In this document: positions 46,870-54,491 of the stretch, in pieces | How positions within the stretch are numbered: position 1 is the stretch's first letter | Layout of the letters: every line of letters begins with the position of its first letter | Assembly (NCBI RefSeq): GCF_030655665.1 | Contig: NZ_JAUSPQ010000006.1 | Span: forward strand, 280,359 to 344,358 | Direction: 5' to 3' | Source: Methanocorpusculum sp. | GTDB lineage: Archaea > Halobacteriota > Methanomicrobia > Methanomicrobiales > Methanocorpusculaceae | DNA: 64,000 nucleotides | Translations under genes and position numbers: made by a program | Notes under the pieces: generated by a model | Seen by the model: only the letters and a program-made list of their open reading frames with translations | The model's database searches: none | What the model was told of the DNA's origin: nothing

Positions 46870-47468
46870 GATATTCTCTCTAAACGGATGATCTCAACCG
46901 GGATCTCCAGATTTTCTTTTGTGTGGAAAGCGAATTGTTTTGGAATATTCAGCAGAGCTGCTGTTTTTGAGGTGATGACGGCGGTGTCTTTTGTGTATGC
47001 TTTGAGAAACGGGATACTGCCTTTATTGAAGATCCCGTAGCAGACCGGAGCTGTTTGAAGAGCAAAGTCGATAAACGGCCGGTCGGCATGTTCCTTTTGT
47101 GCGCCAAACGGCGGGTTCATCAATACGGTGTCTGCAGTAAGGAGTTCAGTGTTCTCGTCTATACGCATCCTTCTCCATTCGATATCGACCCCGAACGCTT
47201 CGGCATTTTTTCTGGCAATTTTCAGGGCTGCTTCGTCTATATCAATACCGATGACCGTTGCTCCGAGAAGTGCTGCTCCTATCGAAAGCATTCCTGTCCC
47301 ACAGCCAAGATCCACGACCTTCATACCCTCTATATCTCCGGCAAGTGCCGCTTCGTGCAGAAGTCTCGCTGCAAGCGGGGCCGGGGTCATGTATTGTTCA
47401 AGATCCGCTACCGGTGAGTGAAATCCCTGTACCTTCTGCAGGCACATCTCAAGCTGCCTGAGTTTCAT
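46866..47468 (-). CDS. METTL5-like RNA N6-adenine methyltransferase
   Basis: 200 residues. SAM-binding motif VDLGCGTGMLSIGAALLGAT and the amino-methyltransferase catalytic NPPFGAQ are present, with an N-terminal LEQYMTPAPLAARLLHEAAL as in archaeal METTL5 homologues. Related proteins methylate adenine in small-subunit rRNA; that substrate is expected but not proven here. Located between dph2 and the MFS gene with ATGA overlaps on both sides. Confidence 0.85.
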   Translation of the reverse strand: MKLRQLEMCLQKVQGFHSPVADLEQYMTPAPLAARLLHEAALAGDIEGMKVVDLGCGTGMLSIGAALLGATVIGIDIDEAALKIARKNAEAFGVDIEWRRMRIDENTELLTADTVLMNPPFGAQKEHADRPFIDFALQTAPVCYGIFNKGSIPFLKAYTKDTAVITSKTAALLNIPKQFAFHTKENLEIPVEIIRLERIS

Positions 47469-48415
47469 GGTAATATTTCATCGATGGTGTAATCGTCCCA
47501 GGTGCGTTTTCCGAGAACGATCTCAAACTCAGAGGGAGAGAGGACCGGCATGGGAAACCTGCTCTGGTCATCCAGAGCAAGTCTCGGACATGCTGTATTC
47601 ACATAGGCATCGAAGCCAAGATTTCGGAGCTGCATCTCGGATATCTCCCGAATCAGAATGATCGTTGCATTTTCGTGGAGACCGGCAAGCCGTTCAGCCA
47701 GTTCACGGCGTGCCTGACCCGATTTGGAAGAGAGCAGGATCCCGAATGTCTTCGCACTCTTTGCCTTTTCGATCTGCGCAAACCGTTTTCTCAGCAGACG
47801 GTCGGCTGATACTTCCTGCAGGATACCGTCGGCGAACGGATCAAGAGCAAAGGTCGGTTTTTTCGTAGCGAGCGATACACCGATCGCATGGAAAATGCCA
47901 GTCCCGATGAACAGATATGCTTCGGCATCGGCGTTCTTTGCTGAAGCATAGGTACATCCAAGAACCTGACCGTCGAGAGGTGTTCGCGTTGATCCTGCTC
48001 CGATCACGGCGTTCACTCCGCGTTCATTCAGCCACTTGCTGATCGCCTGGGTCTGGTGGGCATGTTGGATCGTCGTTGTGATCCCGACGGATTTGTACTG
48101 CCTGAGTTGAGGTACGGCGGACTCCAGAATTTCCAGAGGATTGTCCTGCTGGAACGGGAGATAGATGACGTTTTTTTCCGGGGTCACCGGGGTATGTCCG
48201 ATATGGACAAGAACATCTGCCCATTCCAAAGCATCCAGACTCAGATCGCAGGCACCCCAGCAGGCATCTCCGCTGACGAGGACCTCAAATCCCTCCTTTT
48301 TCAGCGTTGCCGATATCTCCGCAGCTTTCCGTTTCAGACCTTCAGGCAACTGAACGGCAACCCGTTTCGCATTCCGGCTTTTCAGCTCGGTTATTACTTC
48401 AGAAAGCTGAATCAA
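47465..48415 (-). CDS. dph2: Diphthamide biosynthesis enzyme Dph2
   Basis: 316 residues, standard archaeal length. Three cysteines for the [4Fe-4S] cluster are in GDACWGACDLSLDALE, LGCTYASAKN and NTACPRLALDDQ. Transfers the 3-amino-3-carboxypropyl group of SAM to a histidine of elongation factor 2 through a non-classical radical mechanism. Its start overlaps the end of hpt by 17 bases. Confidence 0.94.
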   Translation of the reverse strand: MIQLSEVITELKSRNAKRVAVQLPEGLKRKAAEISATLKKEGFEVLVSGDACWGACDLSLDALEWADVLVHIGHTPVTPEKNVIYLPFQQDNPLEILESAVPQLRQYKSVGITTTIQHAHQTQAISKWLNERGVNAVIGAGSTRTPLDGQVLGCTYASAKNADAEAYLFIGTGIFHAIGVSLATKKPTFALDPFADGILQEVSADRLLRKRFAQIEKAKSAKTFGILLSSKSGQARRELAERLAGLHENATIILIREISEMQLRNLGFDAYVNTACPRLALDDQSRFPMPVLSPSEFEIVLGKRTWDDYTIDEILP

Positions 48416-48962
48416 TGATTTTCACACCGTTTTCGTCAACATCGATCGTGACAAGCGTTTTGTAGGGAATGCCGATGTCGGGAGATCCCCTGTTCACGAC
48501 AAAAAGGATATCCACCAGCTCTGCTCCGGCGATCTTCAGTGCAGGCAGGATCCCTTTGATCGTGCCGCCGGTACTGATGACATCATCGATGATCACAACT
48601 CTGTCGCCTTTATTTACATAGTTCATATAGAGTGTCCCTTTGGAGTATCCGGTTTCCTGGCCGATGACGACTTCGCCCGGCAGACGGTATTCCCGCTTTC
48701 TGATAACAACGAAGGGAATGCCGGTCGCAAGCGTCAGGGCCGTTCCGATATGGATTCCCATTGCCTCGGACACCACGATCTTATCGACATTTTTCAGATC
48801 AAGTGATTTCAGCATGGCAGCTGTCACATCACGCAGAAGTTCCGCAGTGACTGCCGGGATCCCATCTGTTATCGGGTTGATGAAGTAATTGTAGACGACC
48901 CCGTCTTTTTCCCGTTTGACCATAGGGCATGTCAGAAGGGACTCTTTGAGGATTTCAAGCAT
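48399..48962 (-). CDS. hpt: Purine phosphoribosyltransferase (hypoxanthine/adenine type)
   Basis: 187 residues. PRPP-binding loop VVIIDDVISTGGTIKGIL and the N-terminal MLEILKESLLTCPMVKREKD match archaeal Hpt proteins. Salvages purine bases to nucleotides. First gene of the four-gene minus-strand unit. The exact base preference (hypoxanthine, guanine or adenine) cannot be read from sequence. Confidence 0.9.
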   Translation of the reverse strand: MLEILKESLLTCPMVKREKDGVVYNYFINPITDGIPAVTAELLRDVTAAMLKSLDLKNVDKIVVSEAMGIHIGTALTLATGIPFVVIRKREYRLPGEVVIGQETGYSKGTLYMNYVNKGDRVVIIDDVISTGGTIKGILPALKIAGAELVDILFVVNRGSPDIGIPYKTLVTIDVDENGVKIIDSAF

Positions 48963-49056
48963 ATCCCATATGTTGACTTTTCTTACAAATACGTCTAACG
49001 TCGGGTGTTCTCTGACGAGACAAGGTTTTTCTCTTCATCCCGCTAATTCTCTTTCA

Positions 49057-49545
49057 ATGAAATACATTCCGGCAGTTCTTCTTCTGATAGTGATGATCGT
49101 TATGAGTGCCGGCTGTATAAGTCTTGGAACACAGACAACAGATATCGTTATGGGAAATGAGACGATTGGGCATATTTATCTCACGCCGATCACCGACAAT
49201 CTCTTTTCAAATGAATCAGTGACGGAAAAGTTCGACATGAAGGTGGAACTCTTCGGATTAACCTTCACAAAAGAGGGGATAACGCAAGGTGAGGCCGATG
49301 ACCTCATGGGTACTCTTTCATCCTTTAATACCACAAACACCTCGTCATTGCTCGATTTAGGGTTCATTCCCTCGCTTGATGAGTTGTCTCCTGACGATTC
49401 TGATGATTTTCTTAACCAGATCCTCACTATGCCGGTGACCAATCAGGCAACAGAGGCAGCACTCGACTCAGTCGATTTTGACGGTGCCGGCGACCGAATA
49501 CAGGCGTCAGCCGAACGTATCGCTGAACTTCTGGGTCTTGTCTGA
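49057..49545 (+). CDS. Hypothetical lipoprotein
   Basis: 162 residues from the ATG at 49057, chosen because it starts a clean lipoprotein signal (AVLLLIVMIVMSAGC, Cys about 19). The mature part is acidic and Asp/Ser/Thr-rich with no recognised domain (for example FIPSLDELSPDDSDDFLNQI). Extracytoplasmic, membrane-anchored. Convergent with mntP, one base apart. Function unknown. Confidence 0.78.
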   Translation: MKYIPAVLLLIVMIVMSAGCISLGTQTTDIVMGNETIGHIYLTPITDNLFSNESVTEKFDMKVELFGLTFTKEGITQGEADDLMGTLSSFNTTNTSSLLDLGFIPSLDELSPDDSDDFLNQILTMPVTNQATEAALDSVDFDGAGDRIQASAERIAELLGLV

Positions 49546-49546
49546 T

Positions 49547-50104
49547 TCAAAGACAGTATTCGATGAGGAACTTGATGCCGATCAGGACGAGGATGCCCCC
49601 TCCGAGAATCTGCATTTTGTTGCCAAGGATACTGCTGAGTTTGTGACCTGCCAATACTCCGGCAAAGGAAAATAAAAAGGTGACCACACCGATGATCACT
49701 GCCGGGAGAAGGATCGCCTCACCGATGAGGGCGAAACTAATTCCAATGGCGAGGGCATCAATGCTTGTTGCGACGGCAAGAAGGAGCAGAACTTTCCATC
49801 CTATCAGACTGACCCCTTCTTCATCTCCAAAAAAACTGTCCCATATCATTTTTCCGCCGATGAAGAAGAACAGACCGACCACGATCCAGTAGCCGAACGG
49901 ATCGATCACCTGGGTTATGGGGATCCCGATCGCCCACCCCAAGAGCGGCATTGCAAACTGGAAAAACCCAAAAAATATCCCTGCAATGACTGCAGTTTTT
50001 ACAATATTTTCTTTGAGAGCTGCGCCGCCGGCAAGCGATACAGAGAATGAATCCATCGCAAGACCGACTGCGATTATCAGTGATGAGAGAAGAAAGTCAG
50101 GCAT
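49547..50104 (-). CDS. mntP: Manganese efflux pump MntP
   Basis: 185 residues, six hydrophobic helices. Family features are the duplicated acidic helices: AVGLAMDSFSVSLAGGAALK near the N-terminus and AVATSIDALAIGISFALIG in the second half, whose Asp residues are transport-critical in MntP. The start overlaps the stop of the DUF1894 gene by one base. Methanogen-specific neighbours raise the possibility of a broader metal-homeostasis unit. Confidence 0.93.
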   Translation of the reverse strand: MPDFLLSSLIIAVGLAMDSFSVSLAGGAALKENIVKTAVIAGIFFGFFQFAMPLLGWAIGIPITQVIDPFGYWIVVGLFFFIGGKMIWDSFFGDEEGVSLIGWKVLLLLAVATSIDALAIGISFALIGEAILLPAVIIGVVTFLFSFAGVLAGHKLSSILGNKMQILGGGILVLIGIKFLIEYCL

Positions 50105-50388
50105 TACTGGACGGGTTTTCCGTTCCTGCGCACATGCTCAACGCCTTCCGGATCCTCGACGACGACGACAAATGTGCCGTGACAGGGTTTTGTATAGGCG
50201 TAAATGAGCTTTTCATTAGCGATACCAATGATCAGCGGCGGCACTCCTATCAGGGCTTTTTCCAGCAGTTTGAATCCCGGCGGGACCTCATATTTCTCCG
50301 TGCTGTTCGTTCTGATGATTTCCCGTGCTTCTTTGAAACTGCAGTTTCGCCCCAGGATCTCGTAGTTCATATTTTCAAGACAGCCCAT
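50104..50388 (-). CDS. DUF1894 methanogen-specific protein
   Basis: 94 residues, recognised as the methanogen DUF1894 family by the CSFKEAREIIRTNSTEKYEV and IGIANEKLIYAYTKPCHGTF segments. Conserved cysteines at both ends. It overlaps the DUF1890 gene by 22 bases and abuts mntP. These two families are restricted to methanogens and travel together, suggesting a common complex. Function unknown. Confidence 0.85.
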   Translation of the reverse strand: MGCLENMNYEILGRNCSFKEAREIIRTNSTEKYEVPPGFKLLEKALIGVPPLIIGIANEKLIYAYTKPCHGTFVVVVEDPEGVEHVRRNGKPVQ

Positions 50389-50828
50389 TCGAGTACCTCG
50401 TCTAATTTTGTGAGAAGGGGCCTGGTGTTGTGTGTTACCGGGGCCACGACCTTTTCTGTTGGATATTCGATCTCTTCAGCGAGATCATATGCGTGTTCTC
50501 CGAAGAGAACAGAAATGAGAAGAGCTTTGGGAGCTACCGCGGACGTTGTTGCCGTGTAAGTGAGTCCTGCATCATTGTGGATAAGGGATATGATCAGCGG
50601 ATACTGGATAGTTCCGTCAGCCAGCTCCCCGATAGTCTTATCCACGTCTTTGTATTCCGCAACATAGTGACTTTTCGGATCGCTGGTTTTAATGAGCTGC
50701 TTAGCTGACGGATTCGCCGCAACGACCGGGCGGTGTCCCGCATCCTGAAGAAAGTCTGCAATGTAGAGTACAAGCGGCGACTGAACAGGAATCTGGGGGC
50801 AGCCGATTAAAATGAGCACATCTCCCAT
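50367..50828 (-). CDS. DUF1890 methanogen-specific protein
   Basis: 153 residues. The N-terminal VLILIGCPQIPVQSPLVLYI and later SAVAPKALLISVLFGEHAYD fit DUF1890, a small alpha/beta (Rossmann-like) family. No catalytic motif is obvious. First gene of the DUF1890-DUF1894-mntP unit. Function unknown. Confidence 0.85.
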   Translation of the reverse strand: MGDVLILIGCPQIPVQSPLVLYIADFLQDAGHRPVVAANPSAKQLIKTSDPKSHYVAEYKDVDKTIGELADGTIQYPLIISLIHNDAGLTYTATTSAVAPKALLISVLFGEHAYDLAEEIEYPTEKVVAPVTHNTRPLLTKLDEVLEWAVLKI

Positions 50829-50878
50829 AGTAGGTATTCATCTGTTTTGTTAGGGTATAAATATTGGTTTGAGGGTGA

Positions 50879-51385
50879 TTATCCGATGTATTCACTCTGT
50901 ATTTTCAGTATTTCTGCGCTGTCTTTTGCGTTGGCATACTCTTCCAGCGGCTCTTCGTTGAGTTTAAGAAAGTTCAGACCCCAGTTGAATTTTCCCAGGA
51001 TCTGCTCAGCCTGATCTTGCTCTCCGAGGATCACGAGAGCTGCCGAGAGCGCCTCGACGGATGTCAGGGTGAAGGGTTTTCCAAAGTTTACCGGGTTTGC
51101 GGCGACCAGATACGGCAGAGCCCGCCGGTTTTTCCAGGGATTGAGGTTGGTCGTGTCAAGAACTATCCATGAACAGTCTAGTGCGGTGATGGACGTGACC
51201 CATTTTTTATCGGGAGGTGAGATGACGTATTCGGCAGTAGGGTCAAGGAGAAGTGTGGTTTTTGGGACATGATTCATTTTTTTGACGACGTTGATCATCC
51301 CAAACTTTTCCAGCTTTTTGACTGTACATTTTTTTGGATCGCAGGAGTTATCACGAAATGCAATCAAGGAGATCAACATGCTCAT
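50879..51385 (-). CDS. tsr3: rRNA aminocarboxypropyltransferase Tsr3
   Basis: 168 residues, DUF367/Tsr3 family: DNSCDPKKCTVKKLEKFGMI at the N-terminus, TALDCSWIVLDTTNL, RALPYLVAANPVNFGKPFTL and the C-terminal FNWGLNFLKLNEEPLEEYAN. Transfers the aminocarboxypropyl group of SAM to a modified uridine of small-subunit rRNA. It diverges from the fusion gene at 51425, with only 39 bases for both promoters. A start two codons later (ATG at 51379) is equally possible. Confidence 0.92.
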   Translation of the reverse strand: MSMLISLIAFRDNSCDPKKCTVKKLEKFGMINVVKKMNHVPKTTLLLDPTAEYVISPPDKKWVTSITALDCSWIVLDTTNLNPWKNRRALPYLVAANPVNFGKPFTLTSVEALSAALVILGEQDQAEQILGKFNWGLNFLKLNEEPLEEYANAKDSAEILKIQSEYIG

Positions 51386-51424
51386 GCTCTTTATTTATGT
51401 TTTCCTGGTACTAATAGTATATCT

Positions 51425-52252
51425 ATGTTTATCCTCTCCTCTCCCTGTGTCCTGAACGAAAATCTTCGTGCAGATGGTATCACGACCGATGAGGATCGTG
51501 AGGTTTTTTCCCGATGCAGGAGACGGTGCGAGGAGTTTGATATCGACGTTGTTCCGCTGCCGTGTCCAGAGACATTGTATCTGGGGACACCCCGCTCTCC
51601 TGGTTCGTTTGCCGAAAGGCTTGATACCCTGGAGTTTTCCGCTCTTCTTGACCGGTTAGAGCAGGAGGTAAGGGAGCTCATTTCAGTGAAAGGTGAACCT
51701 CTCTGTATCCTTGGAGTGAATTCGTCCCCAACCTGCGGAGTGACGACTACGTATCTGACGAGTGAGAAGTCTGCGGGTCCGGGCGTGTTCCTAAAACGTT
51801 TTGCCGAGTTCAGGCTCGTTGATGCTCGCGTGTTTGCAAAATATCGGATATATCTGGCATCCCCGCTCTTTTCGGAGGGGGAACGCCGGTACAATACGTA
51901 CCTTGCTGAAGTTCTTCGAAAGAATTTCTTTTCGGTGTATCTTCCGCAGGAGTTTGACGACACTGCAGAGGCGAGAGGAGAGAATCGTGAGCGGATGATC
52001 TATGATAAAAATCTCTCTGAACTGAAAAAAGCGGATATCGTTGTCGGGGTCATCGACGGATCTGATGTTGATTCAGGTACTGCCTGGGAGATGGGATATG
52101 CCTTTGCATCCGGTAAACGGGTGATAGCTCTTAGAACGGATTTTCGGAAATTCAGCGTGAATGAGCGGGTGAATCTGATGCTTGAGATGGGAGCCGAGGT
52201 CGTTACAAGCGTTGAAAACTTAGTTGATATAGTAAATAATATTAAAAAATAA
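51425..52252 (+). CDS. TudS-like (DUF523) / nucleoside 2-deoxyribosyltransferase fusion
   Basis: 275 residues from the ATG at 51425. Residues 1-130 resemble DUF523/TudS desulfidase proteins: ILSSPCVLNENLRADG, PLPCPETLYLGTPRSPGSF and GVNSSPTCGVTTTYL, giving the expected Cys set. Residues 137-275 are a nucleoside 2-deoxyribosyltransferase domain: IYLASPLFSEGERRYNTYLA and ADIVVGVIDGSDVDSGTAWE, with the Asp and Glu of the active site. The pairing suggests processing of modified (perhaps thiolated) nucleosides or bases. No partner gene is in the same operon. Confidence 0.82.
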   Translation: MFILSSPCVLNENLRADGITTDEDREVFSRCRRRCEEFDIDVVPLPCPETLYLGTPRSPGSFAERLDTLEFSALLDRLEQEVRELISVKGEPLCILGVNSSPTCGVTTTYLTSEKSAGPGVFLKRFAEFRLVDARVFAKYRIYLASPLFSEGERRYNTYLAEVLRKNFFSVYLPQEFDDTAEARGENRERMIYDKNLSELKKADIVVGVIDGSDVDSGTAWEMGYAFASGKRVIALRTDFRKFSVNERVNLMLEMGAEVVTSVENLVDIVNNIKK

Positions 52253-52258
52253 CTCGTT

Positions 52259-52372
52259 TTATTTCGAGTCTTTTTCTTCTTTCTTTGAGTCTATTTTCTC
52301 GTTGATTGCATCCTTTGCTTTTTTAAACAAGTTTCCAAGGTCTACATTTTTTTCAATATTAATTAAAGCCAT
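52259..52372 (-). CDS. Small 37-residue charged protein
   Basis: An ATG at 52370-52372 opens 37 codons ending in TAA at 52259-52261. GGGAGGT lies 9 bases before the ATG, one of the better ribosome-binding sites in the window. The peptide (MALINIEKNVDLGNLFKKA...) looks like an amphipathic helix with a very charged Lys/Glu tail (SKKEEKDSK). It lies 67 bases after endonuclease IV on the same strand and could be co-transcribed or have its own promoter. No family is known to me; too short for most gene finders. Confidence 0.55.
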   Translation of the reverse strand: MALINIEKNVDLGNLFKKAKDAINEKIDSKKEEKDSK

Positions 52373-52439
52373 TTTTTACATACCTCCCTAAAATTAGGGG
52401 TTGGTAGTACACTTACCTGAGGTGTTATAATAATTCCGG

Positions 52440-53291
52440 TTAATTTGACGCGGATAAGCGTCGTGCGACTGCCATATTATCTTTATCTGTCCTAATCTCG
52501 TCAGAGGGTGTCTCCATAATAAAGGCACAGTGTGAGATCTTTGGAAATGTCAGGACATCATGGATGGTTTCTTCTCCAAGATAGCCAAGCCCCAGATGTT
52601 CATGTCGGTCCAGGTGGGATCCGATCCCTCCTTTCATGTCGTTGAGATGGATTACTTTGAGCCTCGTGAGGCTTCCTGCTTCGTCATTGAACCAGCCAAA
52701 CACCGTCTCAACCCCGTGACCTTTCAGGTCGTAGCCGGCTGCTGCGGCATGGCAGGTATCAAAACAAAATCCGATCCGCTTTTCATTTGAGAGGGCGTCA
52801 GCGATTATTCCCACGTCAGTGAACGTTCCTCCTACAGTATTCTTTTCGTTCGCGGTGTTTTCGAGCAGGATCATCGTCTCTCCTTTTGATTCATCCAAGG
52901 CTTGACCGATCGCTCCGATCACCTTCTCCTGCCCTATTTTGTGCCCGTCTTCCTTTCCATGATGACCCAGATGTGTCACGAGGTAGGGGATCTTCAGCTG
53001 ATCACAGCGGTCCAGTTCCTCGGTCATCGTGAAGATGGATCTTGCATATATCTCGGTTTTTTCTGCAGCCGGATTCGGGAGATAAGGCATGTGATCTACG
53101 ACCGGACCGATACCTGAGGCTTTCACGTCATCAATGAAGGCTTCAGCGACAGCGGGGTCGATCGGTTTTGCAGCCCAGACACGCGGGCTTCTCGTGAAGA
53201 TCTGGAAAGTGTCGCATCCTGTTTCCTGAGCACGCGACACGGCTAGAGGTAAGGAACCTGCGATCGATACATGGAATCCGAGTTTAATCAT
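52440..53291 (-). CDS. nfo: Endonuclease IV (deoxyribonuclease IV)
   Basis: 283 residues, standard length. Metal ligands appear in VTHLGHHGKEDG, MILLENTANEKN, FCFDTCHAAAAGYDLKG and VIHLNDMKGGIGSHLDRHEH, the conserved three-zinc AP-endonuclease signature. Repairs abasic sites and damaged 3' ends. Its start overlaps the end of the Cys-rich protein gene by 8 bases. Confidence 0.95.
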   Translation of the reverse strand: MIKLGFHVSIAGSLPLAVSRAQETGCDTFQIFTRSPRVWAAKPIDPAVAEAFIDDVKASGIGPVVDHMPYLPNPAAEKTEIYARSIFTMTEELDRCDQLKIPYLVTHLGHHGKEDGHKIGQEKVIGAIGQALDESKGETMILLENTANEKNTVGGTFTDVGIIADALSNEKRIGFCFDTCHAAAAGYDLKGHGVETVFGWFNDEAGSLTRLKVIHLNDMKGGIGSHLDRHEHLGLGYLGEETIHDVLTFPKISHCAFIMETPSDEIRTDKDNMAVARRLSASN

Positions 53292-54090
53292 TTCGTTCTC
53301 TCCATTCTTTCATCATTCCAAAAAGTGCATCGGCAATCGTTTTCGGGTTCGCTCCCCAATGGACCACTGCGCCGAAGTATCCGTTGTACATCCCTATTCC
53401 GCTGTTTTCCGCACGACAGCATCTTGCGATGAAGGGCTCTCTGTTTACCTGGGTGATCGGGCATATGTCTTCGAATTCGAAGTCGTAACCGTAATTCTCG
53501 TGACAGATCTGCCTGCCGGTCCTACAGCAGGCGATCCTTGATCCATGCGGCGGGATATCACGGTCCAGAGTCTGGGGAAATCCGCCTGCCCTGCATGGAT
53601 AGACCTCAGTGTCGAGTTTACTGATGTCTCTGATATGGTGATCAAAGACAACATTTTCCGTTTCGAAAAAGCCGAGTGATTCGAGCCCTGTGAGCGTATC
53701 GACGAGAGAGGGGTTTGGCGGCGTGATGTCAAAGACATGGACCTTTTCAAATGTCGAGAGGTCCGGTTCGAAGACAAACGTCATGTGATCGTCCTCTTTT
53801 CCAAATACTGTGCATTTTTTCTTCGTTGAAAGCGCTTTTCTGACCAGACCCGCTCTGTCGTGTGTGTTTACTTCATCACTCCATACAGCGATGTCCTCGG
53901 GTCCCGCGATCAGTTCCACCGATTCGATCTCCCGCATGAGTCCTATACCATCTTTTGGTTGTATTTTCAGGACCTCAAAACCATCTGGGATTGGACGGAT
54001 CAGATATTCCGTGAGAAAATACACCTTATCACCCAAAGGTGATGTGGCGGCATTGCCCACGAATTTACACTCTTTTGGGAATATCATCAT
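53284..54090 (-). CDS. Cys-rich methanogen hypothetical protein
   Basis: 268 residues, no named function known to me. The N-terminal two-thirds contains VHVFDITPPNPSLVDTLTGL and NVVFDHHIRDISKL. The C-terminal third is rich in cysteine and histidine (CRAGGFPQTL, RIACCRTGRQICHENYG, EDICPITQVN, ARCCRAEN), which could bind a metal or iron-sulfur cluster. It is coupled to endonuclease IV (8-base overlap) and to the small gene upstream (4-base overlap). It may belong to a DNA-repair unit. Confidence 0.75.
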   Translation of the reverse strand: MMIFPKECKFVGNAATSPLGDKVYFLTEYLIRPIPDGFEVLKIQPKDGIGLMREIESVELIAGPEDIAVWSDEVNTHDRAGLVRKALSTKKKCTVFGKEDDHMTFVFEPDLSTFEKVHVFDITPPNPSLVDTLTGLESLGFFETENVVFDHHIRDISKLDTEVYPCRAGGFPQTLDRDIPPHGSRIACCRTGRQICHENYGYDFEFEDICPITQVNREPFIARCCRAENSGIGMYNGYFGAVVHWGANPKTIADALFGMMKEWRERND

Positions 54091-54320
54091 TCAGGTCTTT
54101 CTATTTTTGCCAGTACTTCGATGAATTTGTAGGTGAGTTTGACCGAGCCGCCGCCAATGTGGCGGATGGTGATCGGTGATTCCAAAGCGGTGTTTATGGG
54201 AAGTTTGTGTCCTTCATATACAAAGACTACTTCATTATTTTTTACATAGGCTGAAGCATCTGCTCCGGTCATCTTGACACTGCCTACTTCTAGTATCTGC
54301 TCCTTAAGTGAGTCCCACAT
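54087..54320 (-). CDS. Small hypothetical protein
   Basis: 77 residues. Contains ASAYVKNNEVVFVYEGHKLP and SPITIRHIGGGSVKLTYKFI, a compact beta-rich protein without known family. First gene of the unit with the Cys-rich protein and nfo; the 4-base overlap argues that it is real. The coding density and ATG at 54318-54320 support the start. Confidence 0.6.
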   Translation of the reverse strand: MWDSLKEQILEVGSVKMTGADASAYVKNNEVVFVYEGHKLPINTALESPITIRHIGGGSVKLTYKFIEVLAKIERPE

Positions 54321-54440
54321 GATTACAAGTAAATTGGGGTTTGGAGGATTAGTATTTTATCCAGTCCGAGAGTGGTGTCCCGGCGGATCCTCAATGAACA
54401 ACACAAATCATTATATTCCCATCAGTCACACATATTTGTT

Positions 54441-54464
54441 AACGAAATTTTCGTTTGCGAAAAT
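54441..54464. promoter_or_regulatory. Overlapping palindromes before the aks operon
   Basis: AACGAAATTTTCGTT (54441-54455) and ATTTTCG-TTTG-CGAAAAT (54447-54464) overlap and give three CGAAA-type half-sites 28-51 bases upstream of the first ATG (54492). A TATA-like ATTATATT lies about 30 bases further upstream. This arrangement fits an operator over the transcription start; the regulator is unknown. Confidence 0.45.
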
Positions 54465-54491
54465 ATCGGCAACAACCCCTGACTGATCACT

